Source of the DNA: Tricholoma matsutake
Lineage: Eukaryota > Basidiomycota > Agaricomycetes > Agaricales > Tricholomataceae
NCBI GenBank assembly: GCA_026075535.2
Contig: AP026539.1
Span: forward strand, 3,782,001-3,846,000
DNA: 64,000 bases
Direction of reading: 5' to 3'
This document shows positions 30,313 through 41,295 of this stretch, piece by piece. A model generated the notes under the pieces. That model did not search any database. It was given only the letters and a program-made list of their open reading frames with translations, and had not been told where the DNA came from. Within the stretch, counting starts at the first letter, position 1. Each line of letters begins with the position of its first letter. The position numbers were made by a program, and so were the translations under genes.

Positions 30313-31614
30313 TTACTCCTCTATCATAACTTCTAAAAGTTCTATCTCCCTACCCAGAACCTCCATCTCCACCTTCTTCTGTACCAATTTGGCTGCAAGC
30401 ATCTTCCATCGAACAACCCATTTGTCCCTAACAACCTCAATATTGTTATTCGATGATACCTCCTTCGCTTTGCCTTTCCCTTTTGACCACTTTTTGTGCT
30501 TCAATTTTGGTGTAGATGGTTTCGATGATCCCACAACCATCTCCTCTGGCTCGACCAGCCCAACAACTCGAATGCAAAGAGCTAAAATAATCCAATCAGA
30601 AAGTTAGAAAAGTTTGCAACAAGTCCGAACAAGAAATGCACCTGGCTTTGACTGCGAAACATCTTTTGCAGCCCTGAATTTCCTCCCCTTGCCTTTTTGA
30701 AGGCCTTTCCTCAACACCCCCTCCCAATAACAGCCCTGCAGCATGTTGGTGCACTTGATGCACTTTGGGGCTTCTTCAACCATACAGTGCAGCTGGGATC
30801 TCATCCCAGCACATTGATCGCACTACAACACAATTAGCACTCCAAAAAACCTTTGAAGCCAAAACAAAAACTCACAGGACCCTTGAAATCAAGCAGTCCG
30901 CTCATTGCTCACTTTGCTCACTTTGACTCCATGGAGTCCTCGACTTTGTCCTCCCCATCTTCCCCTTCCTCAATCTCCACTACTTTTCATTTTGTCACCT
31001 GCACCATGGGTAGCTCCTCCTCGGCCTCCTCGATCGATTTAGCTTTGGCTGCTAGTTGCTCATTTCATTGCAACAACTCAGCCTTTGAAAGGGTCTTGGC
31101 ACAAAATTCACCCAGTGCCATTTTGCAAGCCTCGACAAGAGTGGCCCTCCAATCGTCCAGTTTCACCTTCTTAGCAGCAGCTGCTGCCTCTTGAGCTAGT
31201 TCCTCCTCCTCCCAAATGCACCTCGCCTCTTCCTTGGCCTCCGCCCATGCTTTTGCCTCAGCAGCTTCTCAATCTTTGCATTACACCTCTTCACACAACT
31301 CCGAAAATAATAGCTCAGCACCCCATGAAAGCCATTTGCGCTGGGCCAATGGTTGATACAGCTCAAAAACTTCATCAATGACCTTTTGAACGGCCAGATC
31401 ATGCTCTTTGCCCAGATCGTCAGCAAGCTCATCATATTCAGCCTAAGACCAAACATTTTATCCACCCATACAACAAAACAAATGCAGGAACATACCATTC
31501 TGTTGCAAAAACCCTTCCCCACACTTCAAAGTCCAAATCTTCAGCGGCATTGCGCTCGGGCATCAATTTGGCATAGTCGAAGATGTTGGTCTTGCGTTTG
31601 GCAAGGAGAGACAT
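30313..31614 (-). pseudogene. Antisense coiled-coil / Cys-cluster accessory gene of the Gypsy element
   Basis: Four exons on the minus strand can be proposed: 31614-31496 (MSLLAKRKTNIFDYAKLMP), 31442-30876 (EYDELADDLGKEHDLAVQKV, then long Ala/Glu/Lys coiled coil), 30832-30643 (CDQCAGMRSQLHCM, CIKCTNMLQGCYWEG) and 30581-30313 (basic KLKHKKWSKGKGKAKEV, then a Leu/Glu helix). The introns are 53, 43 and 60 nt with GT-AG ends; GTGCTAATTG and TTCTAACTTT are branch-site matches. Exons 3 and 4 join in frame. Four TGA codons lie inside exon 2. The gene is antisense to pol, between integrase and 3' LTR. Function unknown; the Cys cluster could bind metal or nucleic acid. Confidence 0.68.
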
Positions 31615-31762
31615 TATGAAACGCTAGTATCGAGGGTGTAGGTTGATGAAGGAGAACAAGAAGTTTTTTTGAGTTTTGTTTACAGCTTCAACACAATCAC
31701 ACATTTTGCACGTGACTCTGATCAGCTGACTGGGACAGTCAGGATTTCAGTAAGGGGGAGGA

Positions 31763-32677
31763 TGATAGGTCCACCATGCGCACTAAGCTCTGGGAACGTC
31801 TCCAAAGGCATCAACACATCAACACACATGTTCCCAACCCCTACAAACCCCTACAAACCCTGTGAGACTGCTCCGAAACTACTTCGAATGATTTCAAACA
31901 ACTTTGAACAACTTCACAGCACTTTGAACATCTTCAGCTGCCATATACCTATCGCACCGCCCTTTGGATACATGCAGCACACCTTAAGAGTTAGTGCATT
32001 GCATATTGAGCACCACCGGACACAAGAAGACACAATGACGGGATTTTAGGACATGATTGTGGTGCTTTGACATCTTGATGATATATTGGATCAATGGGGA
32101 CAGGTACCCATGATAAATTGTGACTCTATACATTTCCCTTCTCATCTTCTTTCATTTATTCTATGATTTGCAAAGATTCTCTATTGTTTTATATCTTGCC
32201 TCATGTATTCCTCATGTTTTATTTCCTTTTTAGTATCACCTCTCCCAAACATATATAGCCTTGTACTAGCTACTTAGAAAGACAGAATAGATCATCCTCT
32301 CACACCAATCATCTGATTTAAGAGCCATTCTCTTGAGTCCAAGCATCTTGACTTAGTCTCGAAGTTCAGTGTTTTATGCCAAACTTCCTTGAACTTCTCA
32401 TACTAGCTTCTCGAAACTATTGCATATTGCCTATCCCCTCTCGATGCCTTCCTACATTCTTATAGTCTATCCTCAGCCTTCGTTGAAATCATCCTCATCC
32501 TCTAGAAGTCTCTTGAACCTCTTTGAACTTCATTGGACACCCCTCTAGAGTCATTTTCCTAGCCTTGGGTAACAGCAGTGATATTTAGTACCACCTTGCA
32601 ACCTTCCTCTAACTAGTGTTATACCATTTGAGCCCTTATTGTGGGTTTTGTTTGGGTTTCCTGGTTGAGTATCATCA
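31763..32677 (+). repeat. 3' LTR
   Basis: Starts TGATAGGTCCACCATGCGC directly after the purine-rich GTAAGGGGGAGGA, ends GAGTATCATCA, and is followed by the duplicated CCAG. It has the same length as the 5' LTR. Most differences from the 5' copy are C/T or G/A, several at CpG (for example TCGAACA against TTGAACA). Confidence 0.88.
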
Positions 32678-32681
32678 CCAG

Positions 32682-33638
32682 TTAACAAGAGAGTAGTCTG
32701 GGTCCCTATGGGGGCTTAGAGTGGGTGTGGGATGCCTACTTCAATGCTCGCCCACGTCGGTGTGCTCATCCAGCTGGGGGAGGTCTGGCTTGGGAGAGAG
32801 ACACTTACACTGGACTGTTGGTCGGCCTGGGTGCCACCAACCTCCTTGTTCTGTGAGTCTCTGCTACTAGGGACATGCTACACTGACTACCTATCCAGAA
32901 TACACCATCGTTAAAAGGGGCCAGGTGACGGTGCCCCCTGGTGGCTAGGTCAACACCTAGGTGGCCACTCCTCACCACCTACTCTCTACCTCTGGCATGC
33001 ACTCCCCTGGAGTGTCCAGAACTGGGTTCAGTCTTCTCCCACTATCTTCTCCCACTAGGTAGCAGGATGTGCAGCCTGCTTGCCCACTCAGAGCAGTTGG
33101 AGGTGAAGTCAGGTGGGCCCAGAACTGATGTCTGGGCCTGGCTGGTGTCAACCACACACTGCGTATTTTGATTGCTACCATCATATATGTACCAGTACTA
33201 ACTTGCTCTCAATGCCTAAATGGCCAACCAGAGACCTTCCAATGATCTTATGCTCTGGCAGCTCTCTGAGCTTCCTATGCAGCGATGCAAACGGCTCCAG
33301 TAGAGCTTCAATCTTGGGAACCCTCATCCCCAGTACAGTGCCATCATCATCCCAGATGGCCATGCTGCTACTAGTGTGGGGCATTCTGCTCCACACCCAT
33401 CACCATCAGTCCACTGGCTGCTGTCAAGTTGGTGACAAGTGTCGCCACCCTTTACCTTCTCCCCACTGTGGGGGGGACATTGTCATCAAGTGCATGTGCC
33501 TGGAGCGCATTTACTCAAGGGGGGCCACAGTCTCCTGCCTATGGCGGTTCTGGTGAGTAACCAACTGCCCCGCTACTGTCATGTGTGCTGAGATGTGGTG
33601 ATGGTCCATCTCATTCACCTGAGGTGGTCAACGCTCAC
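32682..33638. other. Unassigned GC-balanced sequence
   Basis: This stretch is less AT-rich than its surroundings and was adjacent to 18395 before the Gypsy insertion. It continues beyond the hAT element at 35634. No reading frame gives a recognisable protein. It could be an older non-coding repeat or an untranslated region of an unidentified element. Confidence 0.4.
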
Positions 33639-35633
33639 TAGGGACTACCATGGATGGCCATCATCCAGATGACCATCCGTGGATATGATATATGGATGGA
33701 TGGATATGGATATGGATATTGCATGGGTGATATCCATGGATGAATGAATGGTTACTATTAAATTTAAATAAATGAGTAATATAGTCTTGGTAAGGAATGA
33801 CATGGGTATGGGTATGGTAAAATCCATGGTGTTCAGGTCACGGGTTCTGCACGGTTACTATGGTATTAGAATTGCTGACCCATTGATTACCAAGACCCTT
33901 CACATGGTGTGTTGGTGGTCAACACAACCATTGCCACACCACTGATGATCAATATCGCCACAAGGGATCTGCATGCAACCACCACCAGCACCTGACTTTC
34001 CCACAATACAAGCCTAAGAATAGTGAGGCATCCTGTGTCTGCCTCACTATTCCTAGACTTGATTGCATCAAAACCCTACCACCAGTTCTCATGCCAATCA
34101 CCACCCAATCACCACCTCCCACAGTTGATCAACATGTGCCACAGCCTTGGCTAGTGTTGTGCTCATCATCCCCACATGCTATTCCACTCATTCCTGGCCC
34201 TTTTCCCTTTGCTTTTTTTTGGTAGGTTTACAAGTCCTTAATGGAGTCGAGACTCATTCTTCAAAACTGGAATCAATGAAAAATTCAGTGTGACCATTTT
34301 TCCATGTCTGTTTTCCCCATGGTCAGTAATTTTCAGCAACCATTACAAAAATTACTGACTTTACTAACTGTGGGAGTCAAAAATTTATAGTGATGTTATA
34401 CATCATTCTAACCGGTTTTTTGAGCTGAGTTCCAAAATGACATGTACATAGTGATGGAACCATCCATATATGGAATATAGTGATGTTATATACCATTCTG
34501 ATCAAATTTTTGAGCTGAGTTCAAAAATGACATCAGGAGAGTCATGTGACTTACCATAAATGGAATATAGTGATGTTATATATACCATTCTGATCAGTTT
34601 GTTGAGGAGAGCAAAAATGACACTGGGAGAGTCATGTGACTGACCATAAATGGAATATAGTGATGTTATATACCATTCTGATCAGTTTTTTGAGCTGAGT
34701 TCAAAAATGAGGAGTCATGTGACTTACCATAAATGGAATATAGTGATGTTGTATACCATTCTAACCAGGATTTTGAGCTGAGTTTGAAAATGACATCTAC
34801 ATAGTGATGTGATTTACCATCCATGGAATATAGTCATGTTATATACTTGGGGGTGAGGGCCAATTCTGGCAAGTATGAGTTCTTATGTTATTTTATTATA
34901 TTATTAAACTGTATATGAACACATCACTATGCAGATGTCATTTTCAAACTCAGCTCAAAATCCTGGTTAGAATGGTATATAACATCACTATATTCCATTT
35001 ATGGTAAGTCACATGACTCTCTCATTGTCATTTTTGAACTCAGCTCAAAAAACCCGTTAGAATGATGTATAACATCACTATAAATTTTTGACTCCCACAG
35101 TTAGTAAAGTCAGTAATTTTTGTAATGGTTGCTGAAAATTACATACCATGGGGAAAACAGACATGGAAAAATGGTCACACTGAATTTTTCATTGATTCCA
35201 GGTTTGAAGAACAAGTCTTAACTTCATTAAGGACTCATAACATTGAGATATAGAAGTTCTATTGGCCATTGGCTCATGGCAAGTGGCTAAATTAAAATTG
35301 CTTACCAATAACTGATGGGATCAACCAATGTTTGCAGAAGACCCTCCAGCTTTTGAGGTCCTGTCAAATATTTTGAGACATTTACCTATTTTATTTGCGA
35401 TGCTATAGCCAGATTATTGAAAACAAGTGGCTTAGCTAGTGGCAACACTATGTGTGCCAGCAAGGCACTCCAACAGGTAATTGACCTTGCTAAACCATTT
35501 TAATAGACTATGGTACATATATTAGAGCATTTGAGAGCATAAAAAATAGTAGTATTCATATGGATACCCATGGATGATCCATGGATGCCACCCATATCCA
35601 TGGACTTTAGTACACCATCCATGGTAGTCCCTA
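33639..35633. mobile_element. 2-kb non-autonomous hAT-type element
   Basis: Inverted ends TAGGGACTACCATGGATGG and CCATCCATGGTAGTCCCTA are exact complements over 19 bases. The flanking octamers ACGCTCAC (33631-33638) and ACCCTCAC (35634-35641) differ at one position. TAGGG/CAGGG termini with 8-bp duplications are typical of hAT. Subterminal GGATATGGATGGATA and CCATGGATG words are enriched at both ends (33650-33740, 35560-35620). No transposase frame is present. A second, larger fold-back structure occupies its centre. Confidence 0.82.
34233..35235. repeat. Nested fold-back with unequal internal repeats
   Basis: The left arm starts AGTCCTTAATGGAGT and the right arm ends in ACTTCATTAAGGACT. The outer 170 bases of both arms match closely in inverted orientation. 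The left arm contains five roughly 90-bp repeats, recognised by TAGTGATGTTATA at about 34388, 34478, 34568, 34658 and 34741. The right arm contains about two. I could not find a convincing target duplication. Confidence 0.75.
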
Positions 35634-36224
35634 ACCCTCACTGGGTGGGAAAGTGAATATGGTTATTCTTCCTCCCTTGGGGGGAGGATCTACCTTGAAT
35701 TGACACTGCTCGGCAACTGCTCTGACTTTGGTTGGATAAGTGGCTGGGGGGACTGGGCTAGCACCAGCTGGCGATCTAATGGCTAGCTTCTACGGGGGGG
35801 GGCTCTAGATTATTGCCTTTCCTGTCTGAGAGGACAACATTAGTGGCCCGCCTGCCTAAAGTGGCTAAAACGAGGACCTGGGATGGGAGAAGGGCAAGGG
35901 GAACACATAGCTAGAGTAGTACCTGAGTTTGTACCCTGACCCGCAGATTGCGATTGAGTCCCATGTTATAAATTGTTGACCCAAAAGAGAAAAAAATGGG
36001 AATATGAGGGACTTACACGAGGGTGTTGTACTGTCCTTCAAGGATCATTTGCTTGTCGAGCTTTTGCAATGTTGCTTCTCCTGCCAATTGCATGATCTGA
36101 GTTTTGATTGTCACGATGAGAAGAAAGATGATGAGGGAAAGTATTTGAGTGACATGACTCTTTACTGATGAGAGGTTAGAGACAGTACAATGAATTTTGA
36201 AGAAGTTCATGATGATTCGCAGAA
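35634..36224. other. No recognised gene; short minus-strand frame at 36013-36210
   Basis: The first part continues the unassigned sequence of 32682-33638. A 65-codon minus-strand frame (36013-36210) ending QLAGEATLQKLDKQMILEGQ is amphipathic and might be an exon or gag piece, but I cannot place it. Confidence 0.3.
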
Positions 36225-37108
36225 CTTTAGAGCTAAGATGAGGTGCTGGAACTCAAGAGGGAAACTCCTGAGTCAGACTAATACAATATATGAGGGAATG
36301 ATGTGACAATGTATTCTATTTCTTGTTGTATAGTAGTACAAGACTATATAAGTTTTGGGGAAATAGTACTAAAAAGGAAATAAGGCCATGAGGCTCCCAT
36401 GAGGCAAGAAATAAGACAATAAAGAAGTATCCAAATCACAAAATAAATGAGAAATGAAGTGAGAGGAAATGTGTAGAAGCATAATATATCAAAGGTACTT
36501 GTCCTATCATTCCAATATATCTGTGAGTCTACCTCCAATATGAAGGTAGACAAGCACTATGAGAAAAGGAATGAGAATATGGAGACTTACTTCTAATCAC
36601 ATGAGATGATAAGATAGGGCATGGTATTCTGAAGACTAAAGCTAGCGTAGTACAAGTGATGGTTCGAGGTAGGAAGTGAGTCCATAATTAGTCTCATGAT
36701 AGCAAGGAGGTAATGCATAAGTAAACAAATTATAACAGGTTTACAATATCATGGAAATGTCAAAAACACTGCAATGTGTCCTAAAAAGCGAAATGTCTTG
36801 TCTCCTCATGTCTGGTGTGCTCAGAATGCGATGTGGCAATGTGTAGCAAGTGTGGAATGTGTGTCCAAAGGTCGGGGGAATTGTATTATGGTGACCAAAG
36901 GTGTATGAAGAATTTTGAAGCATTGCAATGAATTTCAAAGTGATGCAAAGAATTTTGAGGCATTTTCATGACTTTGTAGAGGTTCATAGAACTTCGGAGG
37001 GGTTTGTATGGGTTTGTAGAGCTTTGTAGAGGTCTGTAGAGACTCATAGAGCTTTGACAACAATCATAGATGTGTACTCCAAGCTTGAACGACAAGGTGG
37101 ACCTATCA
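36225..37108 (-). repeat. LTR related to the 18.4-kb family, inserted in the chromovirus RNase H
   Basis: On the minus strand it starts TGATAGGTCCACCTTGTC at 37108. Blocks such as GTATCCAAATCACAAAATAA (36431-36450) and TGTCTCCTCATGTCTGGTG (minus-strand homologue of the solo LTR at 12905-13924) show the family. It interrupts the chromovirus coding sequence right after DSSDFATGA. The distal end could not be fixed; about 36225 is where similarity to the other LTR fades. A stretch at about 36500-36720 has no counterpart and may be a smaller insertion. Confidence 0.58.
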
Positions 37109-38960
37109 ATGGCGCCCGTCGCAAAGTCAGAACTGTCAGCTTCTACACAAAAAGGACGTGAATCATCAGCAAAGGTAAGAATGGGAGTGGAAGTGACCAT
37201 CTCCTTAGGCTTTTTGAATGCCTCCTGTTGTGCATTATCCCACCTCCATGCCTCCTTTCCTGTCAAGTTGAACAGTGGTCATGCATGATGTGAGAAATCC
37301 TTGATAAAACACTGATAGAATTGATGAAGCCCAGGAAAGACTGCACCTCTTTCTTGTTCGTGGGCATTGGCCAAGCCGTGACCCCATTCACCTTGATAGA
37401 ATCCATCTCTACCTGACCCTCCAAGATAATCAGGCCGAGGTATTCAATCTTGGTCTTCTCAAACTCGCACTTGTCCTGACAAAGGTAGAGTTTGTACCAT
37501 TGAAGCTGTTCTAGGATGAGGCATGTGATGTGATGGTGCTCTTCAACTGTGCAAGTGAAGATGAGGATGTCATCGAGATAGATACAAACAACACCTTCGA
37601 GGATGAGGTCATGGAAGATGTCATTCATCATGGTCTGAAAGGTGGCAGGACTATTAATAAGGCCAAAGAACATGACACGTGGTTCAAAAAGACCATGGTT
37701 GGTATGAAAGGCTGCCTTCCACTCATCTCCCTCCTTTATCCTCACATTATTGTAGCCCCAACGGATGTCGAGCTTGGTGAAGTATCGGGCTCCATGGAGC
37801 TGGGTCACGAATTCAGAGGTGAGAGGTAATGAGTAGTGATTTTTGACCATGATGTCATTGAGCCTTCTGTAGTCTTGAACTGGTCAAAGTGAGCCATCCT
37901 TCTTCTTGACAAAGAAAAAGGGAGAGGCCATGGGTGACTTTGATGGTTGAATACATCCAGAGGCCAGGTGCTTGTCGATGAACTGGTCAAGCTGTCGCTG
38001 TTCTTCAGGAGAGAGAGGATAGACCTTGCAGGATGAAGGGGTTGCACTGGGGGTGAGTTCAATTGCGTGATCCCATGGGTTGTGCACAGGGAGAGAGTTG
38101 AACGATTCCTTGGAGAACATGTCCCTGAACTCATGGAGATGAGGAAGCGAGGAATTAGTAGAGGATTTAGCAGCATTGTTTTTGTGGAAGGCCTCGGCAA
38201 GGCGTTGGGATATGTTCGATGTAGCACACACCTCATGCGATGGACAAATCTCAGTGTAGAAGATCCAATCACCTTCCTCCACTTCCTCTGGCTCCTCATC
38301 ATCATCATCATCATTTGAGTACAGCATCAGATCACTTCAGGTATAGGCAGGGGTCCAGCACAACACTTCTGAGTACATTGTGTTGCGGCCCTTTGTCCAC
38401 AACATTCTTGCCTGGCTTCTGTAAAACAAGTACGACAGTGGGATGGACATCAGCTCATGGTAGCCTCCCCGGTATGCCAGTCGACCTCTGGGTTATGGTC
38501 TCAAAGCCATGGATAGCCCAAAATCACCTTCTGCTTTCCTAATTGAGTGACAGCAAAAAGGGCATGCTCACTATGATCTTTGTAATGGAGGACCAGGTGT
38601 ACAACCTCTTGGATGGCACCAGCTTCATTTGGGGACCCATCCACATTATAAACAGGTATCGGATGCAAGAGTGAGCAAGTATTCAGGCAATGTTGTTGTG
38701 CAAGATGGGCATCAATGAAGAGACAGGTCACGCCAGAGTCCAGGAGCGCAGAGACACTGAGTATCTGTCCAGTGTCGGTAGTCTGTAGTTTGATTGCTAG
38801 GTTCAAGGAATGTGTAGAGGGAGTGGATGCAACAATATATTTGCATGGTAGTTTACATTCCCATGATTTAATTTTGGGGTGTGGAGCAGAGGGAGAGATG
38901 GGAAGAGCAGGTATGTCTTCAGCCAACTTTGAAGGGTCAGAGAGGGGAACAGTCATATTA
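37109..38960 (-). pseudogene. Chromovirus (Ty3/Gypsy) protease and reverse transcriptase
   Basis: Read leftwards from 38956: a protease with SALLDSGVTCLFID (active-site DSG intact), KQKVILGYPWL, then an acidic DDDDDEEPEEVEEGD linker, HEFRDMFSKES, ELTPSATPSS, FFFVKKKDGSL and the RT core: YFTKLDIRWGYNNVRIKEGD (first catalytic Asp), INSPATFQTMMNDIF, CIYLDDILIF (YLDD active site) and VQSFLGFINSI, then WDNAQQEAFKKPKE and FCVEADSSDFATGA where RNase H begins. A TGA near 37884 stands where Arg is expected, a frameshift lies near 37290 and another near 38500. This is the half missing from the integrase fragment at 15.1-16.6 kb. Confidence 0.86.
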
Positions 38961-39073
38961 TAGATTCATTCTCTGGGGATTCAACTGACAAAACTTCAAA
39001 GTGGTTATGGACAGGCAGTGAGGGTGTACAATTCACTTGCTGCAAATAGAAAAATCCAGCTCCTCTACTAAGG

Positions 39074-39179
39074 CAGGGGTAGGGGTATACCCTTGTGTTT
39101 TTGGGCTAAGGGTATGAGGGGTAAGGGTAGGGGTTTGGAAGTTCATACCCTTGCACACTTCAGGCAACCCCTGACTCCC
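39074..39179. mobile_element. Possible small MITE
   Basis: A segment of about 105 bases starts CAGGGGTAGGGGTATACCC and ends near CAACCCCTGACTCCC, giving short inverted ends CAGGGGT / ACCCCTG. TACTAAGG on the left resembles TACTTAAGG on the right. A similar GGCAGGGGTATGCC start with repeated GGGTATGG words lies at about 22813. The boundaries are tentative. Confidence 0.4.
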
Positions 39180-39919
39180 TACTTAAGGTAGATTGTCCCA
39201 CCAAGAAAGACTACCCTAAGTAGGCCTAAGACCAGGGGATAGTTCCAAGCTCCATGGTCCTCCCCATGCTTAGGCCTGGGAATCCCAATGGGAAGCCCCA
39301 AAAGGCAGTTTGGTCTGCCCCACAGAACTATATTTGGACCAAGTATACCTCGGGGAGGTCCAACTGCTGTGGGCAGCCCCATGTTACATTTGGGCCAGTC
39401 CCAATAATGTGGGATTCCCCTGCCCTGTCACATCACATATACTTGGGAGTCCCAGAGGTGATGTGACAATTAACTAATATAGCTTCATTTAAACAAGAGA
39501 TCCAAGTCTTTACATGTTATATGTGTAACTTATGTTTGAATAGCCAGATACTCTACTGTAACCTACAGGTATGAGAAGCCAGGTGAAGATAGAAGGTGAT
39601 ACAATTGAATGAGGTATTTTACTTTTTGTGACATGTGACAATTCTTTTTACAGAAAAATCAAAAGCTCTACAGCAGGTATTACAAAGAGACTCTGATACA
39701 CACCTTTTTTAATGTATATTATTTCTTTGTAGGATGTACCCCAGTGGTGTATCCCCTGCCTACTGAGGCCATAACTTTCCCCTTCTGGTGTATTGCTTGT
39801 ACAAGTTTATGATAGGCCAGTGTGTGACCATTTCACCTCACCTAACCTTCCCACAGTATGTCACATATTAGTTGACATGATCCTATCACGTCACGGCTAC
39901 TGATCTGTAGTAACTTAGG
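39180..39919. other. No recognisable gene
   Basis: Intergenic or repeat sequence between the chromovirus and the inverted repeat that precedes the Helitron. Short inverted words around 39190-39440 (CCTACTTAAGG, GGGCAGCCCCATG) suggest another small repeat, but I cannot define it. Confidence 0.35.
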
Positions 39920-40040
39920 GTCTGGTTGGCAACCAAACCTGGGTTGAGGTTGAGGTTATGGTTAGAGTATGTAAGCATCAAAATGTGATATAAGTCACGT
40001 GTCATCCATCATCCTTGGGAGATGCTGTTTTTTTTGCCAT
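39920..40040 (+). repeat. Left copy of a long-range inverted repeat
   Basis: GTCTGGTTGGCAACCAAACC, then TGGGTTGAGGTTGAGG, TTATGGTTAGAGTATG and GTCATCCATCATCC, match the minus strand of 52942-53038 and 54054-54086 over about 120 bases with few changes. Confidence 0.75.
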
Positions 40041-40176
40041 GCTTCACATGTGCTAGTAGGCCATTGCTTCACATGGCAAGTCCAAGTTCTCTGTGGGTTA
40101 GGTTACTGTTTTCACACACAGGGAAGCAACAATGAGGTGGGTGGACATCCCTTTGGTGAGGAGGGTTAGGGCAAGT

Positions 40177-41024
40177 CTACAGAGTGGGTAGTTGCCTGTA
40201 AATTGCACAGATTGCTCTGTTTAATTGATGCTCTTGCACTGTTTGCCTTGTTAGCCTGCGGCCTGTTACCATCCCGTCATGAAACCATGTTCCAGAATTG
40301 AGTATTATGTGCACTGTAAAATGATTGTGTTCATAGTAGATAAGGCCTATCAATGTGAACCTGCACTCTTCATTGTTTGTTGAGACTCGAATGATGTTGG
40401 TCAATGTTGGTGCCTCCCCCCCTGGCCACTCAAATGCCAGCAAAGGGGGTAAGTACTGAAAGGTGGTTTTCCTTTGTTGTGGACGGTCACAAATTTCACA
40501 GTGTGGTATCAATTCCTGGTGGAAGTCATCCAGGTGTTGTTGTAAAGTGATGCTGGCCTCAGGAAAAGTTGTCACTAGGCATGTTTTGTTCACCCTCTCT
40601 TGCATTGATGGGTGGGTGCTCACGGTACACCTCCTCACACATGTCGTAATAGTCTTGTTGTGTTGCAAAACATGCTGGAGGACAGATGGGATGCTTGTGA
40701 AACCTCCCCATTGAAAATCTGCAGACAGGTGTGTTATGCCCCTTTGCATGCAGTCACAATCATCCTCCAACAAACATTGTGGCTGAGAAAGGGGCTGTCT
40801 GTTGGTGTGATTGTTGAACCCATGAATCATTTCTATCATGAGGCTGTTGTTGATCTCAGACCAGATAATGCTGTTTGTGAGTATATCTTCTTTCCAAGTG
40901 TTAAAGAGCACTGTTACAACAGCATCATAGGCACAGCTGTTGTTTGACCACTGAGTACCCTCTAGCAGTGATAGGTGCCCTTCATTGGTTTCGACCTGTG
41001 GCTCCCCTTTTGTTGTCTTTTGTC
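40177..41024 (-). pseudogene. Helitron C-terminal cysteine-peptidase (USP-like) domain
   Basis: Minus-strand reading begins around 41024 with EGTQWSNNSCAYDAVVTVLF, a Cys-box of ubiquitin-specific-peptidase type (NxxCxxxxxLQ-like). It continues through MLFNTWKEDILTNS, a Cys pair CEIC that could match the zinc-finger part, FQYLPPLLAFEWPG (the usual LPPxLxxxLxR block) and YYEHNHFTVHIILNSGTWFHDGM, where the catalytic His is expected. It ends at 40177. I recall such a domain at the C-terminus of fungal Helitron proteins; its role there is unknown to me. A TGA near 41023 separates it from the upstream frame. The Cys and the His region are present, so the domain itself may be intact. Confidence 0.65.
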
Positions 41025-41295
41025 ATTTTGTTTGTGGTTCAGACTGCAGCTGATTGTCTGTTGGTGTGCTCATGTGTTTGCCATGTGTGTTGATTGTTGT
41101 TTTACCAGATTGCATGTTGTTGGTCACAGCATCATTTTTCACTCTAATAGAAGGTTTAATGAGGTGCCAGTCCATGTCATTATGTGTCCACTCCAAATAA
41201 GGATCCCCTGGTCCCCATCACAATGCACTGTGCATAGCTTCTGGCATGTAATCTGCTCCCTTCTTTTTATGAAACCAAGAAATCAGAGCCTTTTG

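Larger units (their letters stand above)
18400..32677 (+). mobile_element. Full-length Ty3/Gypsy-type LTR retrotransposon with nested insertion
   Basis: Two 915-bp LTRs (18400-19314, 31763-32677) begin TGATAGGTCC and end TATCATCA, and the flanking tetramer CCAG is duplicated. A purine-rich GTAAGGGGGAGGA lies just before the right LTR as a polypurine tract, and TTTTGGAGCCCACC after the left LTR is a possible primer site. Plus-strand order is gag, protease, RT, RNase H, integrase, which is Gypsy order. A minus-strand accessory gene lies before the right LTR. A 4.7-kb element interrupts gag at 20581. Without it the element is about 9.6 kb. Numerous stops show that this copy cannot make its proteins. 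I estimate the LTRs to be about 95% identical by eye; differences are mostly C/T and G/A. Confidence 0.88.

Noticed and set aside
32732..33556. Three plus-strand frames in the GC-balanced region
   Set aside because: They overlap in different frames, share no family motif and have no splice sites linking them.
33645..33827. Ile/Ser/His-rich minus-strand frame
   Set aside because: It comes from GGATATGGATGGATA subterminal repeats of the hAT-type element.
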